From the NCBI GenBank assembly GCA_027574665.1, contig CM050655.1, positions 4,154,001 through 4,218,000 on the forward strand: a stretch of DNA of 64,000 bases, given 5' to 3'. The DNA is from Rhynochetos jubatus. Lineage: Eukaryota > Chordata > Aves > Eurypygiformes > Rhynochetidae. Under the pieces are notes generated by a model. That model was not told where the DNA came from, made no database searches, and saw nothing but the letters and a program-made list of their open reading frames with translations. The translations under genes and the position numbers were made by a program. This document shows, piece after piece, positions 53,409-64,000 of this stretch; positions within the stretch are counted from its first letter, which is position 1; the number at the start of each line of letters is the position of its first letter.

Positions 53409-54540
53409 GAGCGCCGCAGGCACCGTACGCAGCAAGTCGCTCCGAAAAGGGACGAGGCAAGGTGGGTAGGGCCAGATCATCCAGCACCTCTTTCTTTCCA
53501 ATAAGCACTTAGCACAGCGGGAAGGCAGTAGACATGAGCAGGCCCCCAACCCTACCCCACCGCAAGCAGAAAAGGGCTGTTTCCCTCTTCACCAGACAGC
53601 AAGCTCCCCATCTCATCTTTCACCCCACGCGATTCCCAGGCAAGTAGAGGTCAACAGCAAAGCAAGTTGAAGTTATTTACCCAACCCACACCCCGTTAAC
53701 ATCAGTGTGAGCCAGCCAGCTGAGCACCGAGCAGGGTAGTGGGCAGCAGCGCCTTCTTGGTCAGAACTGCATAACCAGAGATGGTGTTTCATCACACGTC
53801 TTTTGTCACAGAGCTGAACTTCCTCTCACCCTTCAGTCTCCCCTAGGTTCAGGACTCGTCACCACAATCAGCTTCGCCTGCGTAGGAGCTGGAGCCAATG
53901 AACCCAAGAGCTCTTTCAGGTCAAAGACAACTCTTCTTTCAGGAGGTGCAACAAAGCCCGATCCCTCAGGTGCCACAGTCCCATTCATCTTCGTCTTAAA
54001 AAACAGCCCAAGCTCTTAAAAGAGGATACCCAGGAAAGTGTAGGTGACTACTTATGTTAACAGCACCAACACCTGTGAAGCAGCCTCCTAAACAGGTCAG
54101 GAGGCACCTAAGTGAATATAGTCCAAAAGTACATGGCAAACTGCGCATCTGGTCTCTGCTCCGGAATCTACATTCCTTCGGTTCAGTTATGTCAGCATGC
54201 GAGTCAAAGTAAAGAGAACACAGCCTAAAAAAATGGTTAAGACATACTACCGTTGGTCATCTGATAAGGAAGTTTCAATTTTAACACCCTAAATACTACT
54301 TCTCCCATTCTTACTCTTCCTTCTTAGTTTGGCAACACTTCACCCTGCGTGATGCTGTCCTGAGGTTACCCAGTGCAAAACCTCAGGCTACCAGCAGCCA
54401 GAGAGATCCAGTTTCAAGGCAAAAAGTCAAGCCACTTTGCCGATCCTTACCTCCCCTGGAGAAGCACGGTACCGCCAGTTCTCTCCCCTATCCTTGCAAC
54501 TCTTGTGCCAAAAGCCAGCTCGGCTTCGGCAACGGACGAA

Positions 54541-54572
54541 GGGTTTTCATACAGCCAGAGGGTTTTCATACA
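54541..54572. repeat. 19-bp direct repeat
   Basis: GGGTTTTCATACA occurs at 54541-54553 and 54560-54572. Confidence 0.85.
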
Positions 54573-56119
54573 AACTTTCTGCTCCAAGATTTATTTATTT
54601 TTCCTAAAGCAACTCCAAGAACTCAAGAATTCAAGCCTAATTTATCACAGAAATTACTGAGAGAAAAGGGATATGGTAGAACAACAGAACAAAAGGGAAA
54701 ATAAGCCAGTGTGGCTGTCCCACTTTCTGAGAACATTAATAAGCATTACCCTTTCTGGGTGTTTCTGGAAAGCCGTCTGGGCACAGCTGAAGATTCCAGC
54801 TGGGAAGTGAGAGAACAAGGGGTGGGAGAAACGCTGAAGCAGTTACACTTAAATAGGCAAAACTGAATCTTACATTTCAAAGAGCCAGAAAAGGGAACCA
54901 AGTCCTGACAGACATACGTTGGGCTGGTTACTTCCCAATACTGCAAGAGGCAGCCCCCACAGGATTTACTGCAGCATTACCCCAAAGGTACGGTTTCACC
55001 GTGGTTCACGCTAATCTGGGCCAGGGCTACCAGTCCCACACACGTTTCCATCCCCTCCCCTGCAGCAACGCCAGCATCCAGCTGGTCCCACAGCCTGCTG
55101 AGCACCTTGGGTTGGCCCGCTGCCTGAGGGCCAGGCCAAGGCACTCCGTCTGAACTGCCACTGAAGGGCATCTACCATCAACGCCTTGGGAAAAAAACCC
55201 AAAAAACAGAGAGTCTTTACCCTCCTTTAAAAAGCACCTGTTTGTGTTCCCTTTAATTCTGACAATTTCATTCATCTAAATTATTTGTATTTCACCAGCA
55301 ACTATGTCTTTTACCACCTCACAGTACCCCCTACCTCCTGTTCCAGGACACTCAACTCCTACCTTCAGCCAGATGTCCAAAACAGCCATCTCAAGGGCTA
55401 CCAACCAATGTTACCTCACATTTACAGCCTCATCCTCTACATCTAAAGCGCCTCCTCCAGCAACAGGCTTTACTTTGCGATGAGAACACTTGCCAAGACA
55501 GAGACCACTAGTAATAGTCTTTTTATGAATGTTTTTAATAGACAGAGGACGGCACCTCCTAACAGGAATTTTAGTTGATGGTTTGTGATTCTGGGAAAGT
55601 ATGCAATGGCTCCTTCCACAAGGACCAAAACCACCAGACCGAAAGCTCTTCTCAGAATCTCTTGTTCTGATGCTCTCTATCCAAGCAGAGGGGTTCGCAG
55701 TTGTCAGAGAAGATACAAAGCAGCTGTTTTGATGTTAGTGCAGTAACCAGAGGTATTTTTTGGTTTGTTTAGAGTCCCACCCACAGGTTTGCCTGTGCAA
55801 AACTGGAGTTGGAGAATCGGCTACGAGCCCGCACCTTCCTTTCCCTCACCAGCAGGCTGGACAAGCGCGTTGGTTGTGGCTGCCCAAACCTGCGAACCAC
55901 CTCCTTGCTTGCCCCATTTGCAAGAAGGGGAAGAAGCAGTTCTAAACTTGTGCTAGGGCATGGCTGGGGGAGAGAAACCAAAAAGTAACGGTAATGACGC
56001 CAGCAAGAAACCTTTGATCAGATTCTGCTCCAGTAAGGCAGAGAACAAAAACTGGGTAAGTGGATTCTGTTACACTCAGGCATGAGCCAAGTCACTTGTT
56101 TTGCTCTGTCAAGAGGATT

Positions 56120-56207
56120 TTTATATACATATAAATATACACCTGTGTTTGTATTATATATATAGACACACATCTATCCCAGCGGGTATATGTATTTATA
56201 TATACGC
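56120..56207. repeat. AT-rich imperfect TA/TATA simple sequence
   Basis: Interrupted TATATA and ATATAA units extend over nearly 90 bp, with a central GC-containing stretch (ATCCCAGCGGG). Confidence 0.7.
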
Positions 56208-59200
56208 TCAGAAAAATAAATGCTCCAAGACTGAGGAATAATTGCTACCAAACTGCTCATAAGTATGGGCTGTTACAGGGATTTTAACAAGCACGTTATA
56301 TACACAGTGGGACATTCAACCTAACATCCAATGGAGTTTTTCATTTACTTAGCGTTAATCTGGTACCCGGATGACCAAGGACACACCAAAACAAAGCATT
56401 ATTTCCCACCATACGCACTGGTGAGTCACATCTCTTTCCAGACATACACGCTCCTGGCTTTATGCAATATTCTCACTTTAAAAGCCTCCTCTTTTAAACT
56501 GGGAACTGGAATTCTTGTTTTCAGAGACCAATTTTATTTTCCTTTTCTTTCAAGGAGGCATCCTACACTCTCCTCAAGCCCATTCCGGCAACCCACCAAC
56601 CAGACCTTAATTTAAATTACCTCCTAATGCGCAAACTAGTGTGTTTTCTGCGTAACACCAACACACCTTTAGTAAGTTCGTCTGTATTCTGAAACGTTCA
56701 TAACAAAATGTAAACAATATTCGATCCAGTCGGAAAAGTTAGCGCTTGCATGACCCTCTAGCACAGCAGGAGCACTGTTCTGTAGCTTCACCCAATTTAA
56801 CACGCCGCGGATACGCACGTTCAAACTATGCTTTTGCGCTTTCTTTTCAGCCGGGAAGGGACCTTCCTCAAAAATCAGGCTGATAGGGGAGCTGGCTGGT
56901 TTTTTGCTTACATAGCACGGACTGCAGACTACTCAGTCTGTTACCAGCTCCACCCAGCAGTTCCCCAGCAGTGACAGATTGCAATAATGGCCTTTTACTG
57001 TCTCCTCTAGGCGCTTTTCTTAGATTTATTAAAGCAGGTTTCAGTTTACTCTGTGGCACACAGTACACAAGGAGCGCAGGGAACAGATGCTCCCCAGACC
57101 CTTCCAGGTTAATCTTCCACTGAGCAGTGGAAGACCCTTCCAAACTTTTTGTTTGCTACAGAGGGCAAGAATGACAAAAATCCACCATACTTTATAAGTC
57201 TTACTGACCTGGTACAGCAGGCTTTCAGTCACTGAACAGTGATCTGAAGTACAAAAAATGAGTGCTCATGGGACAGCAGAAGGAACTCCGCAGATTCTTA
57301 GACCTACACTTCATCCTTCATCTCTCTTAGACAACTCCTAATGTGAAAACAGATCTGAATACAAGCTGCCAGTATTTCACAATTTGGTCAAAAAGCCATT
57401 TTCTTCTCATTAACTGAGGAGTACTGTGTGTCCTTCCTTTTATTACAATGCTTCTGCCTAGGCTCGGGCTTTAAAGCATAGAGCATGAGGAAACGTCACA
57501 CACTGGTTTGGGAACTTAAATTTGCTTATTTTCCCAGCAAAACAGAACCCCTGCCAGACAGTTTCTCAGCAGGAGGAATGATGCCAAGGGCAGGAATGGG
57601 CTGTATCAGAACCAGGTAATCCGTATACTTGGGTACTGCTACCCCTTCTGGAGATGTAGCACATCTGGATGTACCAGAGCGAGACAGGGCCAAAGACAAC
57701 CTTTCAGGATATTGAGCCGCAGCTCCAAATGGAGTACAACAAAAGGCTTGGGCAAGGCATTGCATCCCCAAACTAAGACATTAGGAGAACCCTGCATCCT
57801 GTTTCTCCAAGCTTTGTCCATACAAGACTGAAAATCAGAACCTTAGCTGGAGACTTGATCACGGGATAAGGATATTTTAGTACACAATAGCAGCACGACG
57901 GCCGTCATCCACTCCTTTTTCAGTCGCGGATAATCACCTAAATCAAGACTATAAACCCAGTTAACTGAGTTTACAAAACTGAGCAATTCATCCTGAAGCA
58001 AGACATACTTTGCCTCCCCGCTCCCCTTCCTTTTCCGTCACGAGCAGAGAACAGTTTACAGAGCACAGGCTGCCTTAGCGTGATTTGTGCTCTGTAGGCT
58101 GGGAAGGGGGCTGAGCCTCGTGAGTCAGTTCTTGCAACTCTACGCAAAAGCTTCCAGGCCAAAACACATCTTTCAGGCTGCTGGCTTGATTTCATGCCAC
58201 GGTGGGGGAGGGAAGTCACCAGAAGTCTTCTGCACTGCCTGAAGCGGCCTGAATACTAATTAGACAGTGACAAAAAGAAACAAGCACCAAGCAGTGGTGA
58301 AAAGCCACAGCATGGAAGCAGTGGCAGGTTATGGAGAATGACATAAATAAAACAGTAAAGAGAAGATGATTGATAACGGTCCAAACGGGCACATTTCCTG
58401 CACGTTTATTCCCTGCAACCACAGAGCCATGGCGTCAGGAATATCAACATAATTGGGTCTTCGCTAACACGTTATCCTCTGGTCACAACGCAACGACTAA
58501 CTGTTACAAGAGAGACAGCAGAAGTTGCACAAATTATATTAATTCTGCCTTATGTCAGGTTGTAAAATGAGTTCCTAAGTTCTTTAGGGGAAACACAACA
58601 AAAGACAGGTCACTGCCCCATTAAAAGCTGCCTTATAAATGCATCCAACAAAAGTTCAGAACAACAATCGTGTGGGTAGCCATGAAACCATCACTCCCCG
58701 GTTCTCAAGCGCCTGACTCTCACCTAACTAACGTAAATCTCTTTTACATGCTGGAGCTATTTGTGTCTCTTACATCCTGGCTTTGTTTGCAAGACACGTA
58801 ACAAGAGTGAAAAACAATTTCTATTATCTGCAGCGGTAAGAGCTTCCTTGCATTCATATTCTCTGTCAGCAGGACTTGAACCCTGAACTTTCAGCCTACT
58901 GCTACGGCAGTTAACAGTTGGAAGATCTCTTATCCAGAAGGGCCAGGTGACTGGCCCAATTACCTTCTTCCAACGCTACATGGGGTGAATCAGCTCCCTT
59001 GGATCCCAAGCATTGGGATGGAGGTGGAAGGTTGCCAGAGCTGAGCTGAGACTGGGAGAACCCCGTCCACCTTGTCGTTCCAACCCCCCAGAGTCCCCCT
59101 TGCGCTGAGGGACCAGCGTATCTGAGAACGCGGGAAAGACTGGCATTCCAACAGCCTTGGAAACCTTACAGCACTGCAGCTGCGCTGTCTGGAGCCGTGG

Positions 59201-60476
59201 CTTGGCAACGTCACGAGAACAGCTATGACAATTCCGACACGCAGCCACCAGCAAACAGGGAAAACACAAAGGTAAGTGCTGGAAGTTGTCCCTGCCGCAG
59301 CAGCTTTCTCGGGACCGTTGTGGGCAGGCAGGATGAGAGGGGAAGGTGTGCTACTCCTACCCCAAGCACCACGCAGTCACCGCAGGAGAGCGGAAGGGCA
59401 ATTCAAATAAAAGTTTACAGGAACGTTTATTGATCTGTTAAGCGTAAAATCCCAGTTTATTAACTACTGCATTAGCAACCTTTAAAACTTTATATCGCCA
59501 CGCTCTGAACAGGTACACACAGTAACAGGGGTTTACAGCCCCACCAGGCGAGCGCAGAGATCAGAAGGGCAAGAGGTGCCATTTCACCACAGCCCAGCGA
59601 CCGTCCCTTGTTCTGCTGAACATAAGAAATGCCCCATCTCCGAGTGCTAAAGGCACAGCTTGTAGGGAACCGCAGTCACGAAGGCAACCTCAACAACTGT
59701 CAATTCTCTCTTCCTCAGGCCTACATACTTGCAACCCAAGCACTGTCCTTTCGTGCCCGCGGAAGCAGCTGCCCTATTTAAAGCCCAACATTCCAGCTTC
59801 CTCCCCCTCTCTGAGGCACCAACAGGACAGTAGTTTCTGCAATGCTACATTCTTGACATGACAATTACGAAAAACCCTGCGCTGAAGAGGATAGCTCTTA
59901 AATAGGGAGAGAGTTATGCTAGCACACGGTGCTCTGGGTACAGCCTGGCATGTTTGAGATGAGCACTCGGCTAAGCACAGTGACTGCACTAACCTTTTCA
60001 AAGGATGCTTTTCCCACAGTTCCCAACTCATCTGCCAGAAGAGATCACGGTAGGAGGGCTGATGGGCTTCTTCCCTCTCCCAACGCTGCTGAGTTAAATC
60101 AGACTGTTTCGGCACGTACGAACCTCCTGCCGTAAAGCAGGCTGATGGCAAATACTAAAACACACCGAGCAGTAACCTGCTTTTACGGCTTTCTTTGCGT
60201 GCATGCGTAGGCACCTGCCATAAACACACACTGCCTTTTACCAATCTATTTTCCTGAATGACAACGGGTCACTAGTACATAATATATTATACTGCCTTTT
60301 CCAACAGCACTCTTTCCCTGTTTCCACAGCTCTAAACTGCTCCCTCTGAAACCCCTTTAAAAGCTGTCCTTCAGAGGGCCTCTGCCTACACGTTCTCACC
60401 AAGTACTGCCATGAGATGGAAACGACTGATCATCAGTGGAGATAGTCCCGAAAAAACCCATAACCCTTCTACTTTC

Positions 60477-60493
60477 TTTTTTTTTTTTTTTCC
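60477..60493. repeat. T17 homopolymer
   Basis: Uninterrupted T tract in IPMK intron 2, preceded by ACTTTC. Confidence 0.9.
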
Positions 60494-61178
60494 ATTCTCC
60501 TGCTGCTCATACCTATTGAAAACAAAAGTATTTTGTAGCTATTCCAGGTTTAAAAACTCCACATTTTTTACCCAGATAAGGGTACCAGAAGACCTGGTAA
60601 AGCACTCCACGGTTACGCAGCCCGTGTTTGTCAGAAGTTCACGCCCTCGGGTACAGGAAGGGACTTTGCAGGAACAAAATTAAAATGTTATCATTTTAAT
60701 TTGGTAATTACGCATATTTACAGAACCCAACAGAAAGTGGACATGACCACTGGAAAGTCACACCCCAGTGATAAGTTACGCAACACGTAGCAAGTTATTA
60801 ACAATGCCTACAAACAGCTCGTTGTTCTACTACATCTTATCATAGAAGGTGGTCACGATAATCTTGTCACGCTCTATTTTTCCCCTCCCTCACAACACAA
60901 AATCATAGCAAGCCACTTCCCCGGCAGCAGAACACAACACACACTGCCCTAGCAGAGATCTGGCTTACTTGGTGAAAGACTCTCTCAAGAAAGAAGACCC
61001 GTATACAGAGGGTGGGTTGGTTTTTAAACCGCTGAACTGAAAAGACACTGTCGGGAAACAGAAAGGTAACCTTATGGCTCTCTGAGTGGGAATTACTTCA
61101 GAGATTTCCCATCTTTCCACTTGGACAGACACCTGTGAAATTCTTCAGACTTGCAGATGCCACCCACTTCTGAGCAGC

Positions 61179-62146
61179 TGTTGGGATTTAGGGCCAGCCA
61201 GCAACTCAGCACCACTCAGCCACTCGCTCACTCCTTCCCCAGTGGGATGGGCAGGAGAAAATATCAGGAAAGGCTGGTGGGTTGAGACATAGACAGGGAG
61301 GGGTCACTCACCCGTTATGGTCACAGGCCAAACAGACCTGACTTGGGGAAAAAAATCGATTTAATTTGTTACCAATCAAATCAGAGTAGGTTAATGAGAA
61401 ATGAAAACTAAATCTTAGAAATACCCCACCCCTCCCTTCTTCCCGGCCTCAGCTTTGCTCCCCATTTCTCTACTTCCTCCCCCTTCGCAGCGCAGGGGGA
61501 TGGGAAACAGGGATTGTGGTTGGTTCATCACTTGTCAATCTCTGCCGTTCCTTCCTCCTTGGGGGAGATCCTCACACTCTGCCCCTGTTCCAGCGTGGGG
61601 TCCCTCCCACGGGAGACAGTCCACCAACTTCAATGTGTGTCCTTCCCACAGGCTGCAGGTCTTCCTGAACTGCTCCAGCATGGAGCGGGGTGCAGTCCTT
61701 CAGGAGCAGCTGCTCCAGCGTGGGCTTCCCACTGAGTCACAGGCCCTCTGGGTGCAGCCGCCTGCTCTGGCGTAGGGCCCTCCCCAGGCTGCAGGCGGGT
61801 CTCTGCCCCCCTGTGACTCTCCATGGCTGCAGGGCACAGCCTGCCCTCTCACCGCGGGCTGAGGGGAACCTCTGCTCCGGGCACCTCCCCCACGCCTTTC
61901 CTCATTTAACTTTCGGTGACTGCCTGGTTGTTGCTCTCACATCCCACTTCATCCTTCCACTTCCACTGCTGGTTCCCTTTTGTTTTCCTCCCTTAAATAT
62001 GTCAATCTCAGAGGTGCTTGTTGGCTCGGCTGTGGCCACGGGCAGGTCCGACGTGGAACTAGGGAAGCTTCTAGCAGGTTCTCACAGGAGCCACCCTCTC
62101 ACAGACCCCCTCCCTGCTACCAAACCACTGTCACACAAGCCCAACA
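61179..62146 (-). mobile_element. Solo LTR of an endogenous retrovirus (avian ERV-L-like)
   Basis: The element is bounded by TGTTGGG and CCCAACA, a perfect 7-bp inverted terminal repeat ending in the TG...CA typical of LTRs. The body resembles a repeated avian LTR I remember, with the phrases GTGGGTTGAGA, CCAATCAAATCAGAGTAGG and several degenerate copies of CTGCTCCAGCGTGGG. The sense strand is probably minus, because ATTAAA (complement of 61360-61365) is followed by a T-rich stretch about 180 bp before that strand's 3' end. No gag, pol or env sequence adjoins it, so it is a solo LTR. Five-base flanks (GCAGC left, CATTA right) do not match, so no target duplication is visible. The 192-aa frame inside it is a by-product. 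The family name is from memory. Confidence 0.75.
61640..61760. repeat. Internal degenerate repeats CTGCTCCAGCRTGG in the LTR
   Basis: Variants of CTGCTCCAGCRTGG followed by a purine-rich spacer recur within the LTR, for example near 61671 and 61709, with related forms near 61588 and 61765. They give the LTR U3-like half a tandem structure. Confidence 0.55.
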
Positions 62147-64000
62147 CATTAGGTTACAGATCACTACTAGTATTTTGCACCACAATGTCTTGCTCAAGTT
62201 TGCATTCCGGAGTGGAAGCCTGTTTTATTTGGGTTCTGCCAGTCAGCACTCAGCGTCATGCCCAGTAGAAAATAACCCATTGATAGCCAGGGGAAAAAGA
62301 CACTTTCAGTGATCTGCTGACGCGGACTATAGCCCTCCGTCACGTTCACACATCCAGCTGAAGGCAAATCCAGCAGTTTCAGAAGAGAAGACTGTCTTGT
62401 CCACACAGAAGATATATTTAACCTGATACCAGGTAGATACTATCACATTTCTAGCCAAACTTGTCTCTTAATGCCTCATTATCTTCTACCATGACGCATT
62501 CCCTGCAGCCCTCTGCTCAGGGGCCCTCAGGCTGCCAGCTGGAATACCGCTTCCTGATCACTGCTGGCTATCGGAAGACACTCCTGCCTCCGGTCTGCCA
62601 CAGCTGCTCTCCAGCTGACTAGTGCAGCTGAAACTGAGCCATGCTCAGCTCCTTGCTACCATAAACTACAGAGGTTCTCAATTACTTCAGATGAGGAGGT
62701 TTGCTTCACCCGTAAGCAAAAAACCCGCTTGTTTTTAACCCAGGCACTGGCGTACTCATCTTAATTCAGGCCCGGGTAAGGTAGCATGCAGAGGAAGCAG
62801 TAGCTGATCTATCGCTACAGACAGAACAGTTATAAGCACACTGGAAAAAAAAAACAGGTGCAGAAATGGAAAAAAAGAAAGCCATGATTAATCCATGTAT
62901 GCTACTGGGTCATCTTCTGGTTTGATCTTATGGACAGACCTGCTGTGTAGTCCTGACAAAGTGACGGCCTGGGATTCATCAGGCTTGCTTCACTTGTTGC
63001 ATTTCTGCGTGGTTTCTAACCGTCACCCGTACCTGACTGCCTTGTAAACAGCCCCTTGTCTCAAGGGGTGGTAAAATTCTCCTCCCCCATTCTGGAGGCT
63101 CATTAGCCTACTCCAAGGTGATAATGTCTCCTTGGTTACAGACCACAAGATGCCTTCAGCTCACCCTCCAGAAAGGTCAGTCTTGCTGTTGTTCCCACTG
63201 CTAATCAGCTTAATCACCAAAACTGACAGAACACTACCAACACAAGGAAGTTTTGCTGTCTTTTAAGTCAAATCAGTTCATTGATGTCCAAAAAGCACCA
63301 GCTCAGCACAAGGTAAATGGCAAGAATGGGAAGAAAAGGCCTTTCTCTCTTGGCAGCAACGAGCTACTGTATCAGCTCAAGCTGTACGTGAAACTGTACC
63401 TTACACTGAACCTGGCAATCTGCAGTAATCCTCACCTTGTAACAACCACGTGTAGCGCTTAGGTGTCTATATCCCGCATCACGTGGCTCTTGCCTGAGAG
63501 CAAACACGATAGTAGTTAATCATTGAGAAGCAACAAATCCCCCAGACCTTTCTCCTGTACTTTCACCTACACAACATACATGAATTTGCTCTCCTTCCCT
63601 TCTCCCACAAAAAGACATTCAACTAATTGCCTATACGCCTTTCCCTTTCTCCATCATTTTCGCCAGAACTGCCCAACCCCTTCCCCAAACAGCTTACAAC
63701 CAAAAAGGTTCAGTGCCGCAAGCGGCTTGGCAAGGCCCTGGAAGGCATGACTGAAGCGAACTTTGCAAGTTACTAGCACTGAGACCTGACTTCTTCCACT
63801 ATGACACGGCCTAGTGACAAGGGCACGAATACAGACCTCCCCTGTGAAGGTGTTGCCCTGGGTCCTGCTCACAGCTCGTCACGTGAGTCTAGGCAACAGG
63901 CAAAACGATAAAGCCTGTGTTGCGAATGGTTAACGTCAAGCTTACCCCTCTCACCCGCTGGCTTTAGACAGCGACAGCACCTTACTGTCTGTATCTCAGG

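Larger units (their letters stand above)
30650..64000 (-). other. IPMK: IPMK gene, 3' portion (partial; exons 3-6 and 3' UTR)
   Basis: This is the gene-level span of inositol polyphosphate multikinase, read leftward. The enzyme is a nuclear and cytoplasmic kinase that phosphorylates inositol trisphosphate and tetrakisphosphate up to inositol pentakisphosphate and can also act as a phosphoinositide 3-kinase. Four coding exons with matching phases (0, 1, 0, 1 at their 5' borders) yield 328 codons; the human protein has about 416, so about 88 N-terminal residues are missing. No sequence encoding the expected exon 2 block (HPDGT...ELEFYN) was found between 48726 and 64000, so exons 1-2 and the promoter should lie to the right. 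In human, IPMK is head to head with CISD1, so CISD1 would be expected further right; that is inference from synteny. The left limit given is the nearer poly(A) candidate. Confidence 0.93.
48726..64000 (-). other. IPMK: IPMK intron 2 (partial, presumed)
   Basis: The exon 3 acceptor marks its left border. Its donor would follow exon 2, which was not found here, so the intron should continue past the window. It contains a solo LTR at 61179-62146, two short tandem duplications (53381, 54541), a T17 tract at 60477 and AT-rich simple sequence near 56.12-56.21 kb. CpG density falls from high (48.7-54 kb) to low (about 57 kb). The long minus-strand frame at 49638-50222 has no recognisable domain. Confidence 0.7.

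Noticed and set aside
58860-58930. tRNA-like sequence with a GGTTCAAGTCC box B on the minus strand
   Set aside because: T-stem pairing fails beyond three base pairs and no anticodon stem can be formed.
61690-62268. 192-codon plus-strand open frame
   Set aside because: It lies almost wholly in the LTR, antisense to its likely transcription, and shows no protein domain.
1-64000. CRISPR arrays, prokaryotic operons, rRNA
   Set aside because: No regularly spaced repeats, ribosome-binding-site-led gene strings or rRNA-like sequence were seen; the window is vertebrate.

Overview
This window is vertebrate nuclear DNA and most likely from a bird. The only clear gene is split into short exons by kilobase-long introns with GT/AG borders and has a long 3' untranslated region. 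The protein is a vertebrate family member, interspersed repeats are sparse, and the one obvious mobile element looks like an LTR I remember from bird genomes. No prokaryotic-style genes, operons, tRNA, rRNA or CRISPR arrays were found. Nearly all open frames here are chance frames.

The gene is IPMK (inositol polyphosphate multikinase) on the minus strand. Its last four coding exons lie at 48629-48725, 42803-42975, 34635-34716 and 33015-33649. Splice phases agree at every junction. Together they give 328 residues that carry the three hallmarks of the IPK family: PxxxDxKxG, SSLL and IDF. The first two coding exons, with the start codon, were not found and should lie beyond the right edge. About 15 kb at the right end is therefore intron 2. 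It carries a 968-bp ERV-type solo LTR in the same orientation as the gene. The 3' UTR runs left from 33014 to a probable poly(A) site near 30650 and may continue to about 28050.

The left part (1 to about 28 kb) has no gene I recognise. It contains microsatellites and homopolymers, including an unbroken G20, and a perfect 22-bp palindrome. It also has a small CpG island near 17.3 kb with a good minus-strand splice donor. Further minus-strand splice signals lie at 13.39 and 13.0 kb, so an unannotated spliced transcript, probably noncoding, could start there. One isolated plus-strand exon candidate lies at 7783-7858.

The most unusual large-scale feature is a step in CpG density. Hand counts give roughly 4-8 CpG per 600 bp over most of 1-20 kb and about 40-44 per 600 bp in the densest parts of 28-42 kb, falling back to about 5 by 57 kb. 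The elevated domain (about 23-54 kb) covers IPMK introns, exons and 3' UTR and is far too long for a promoter CpG island.
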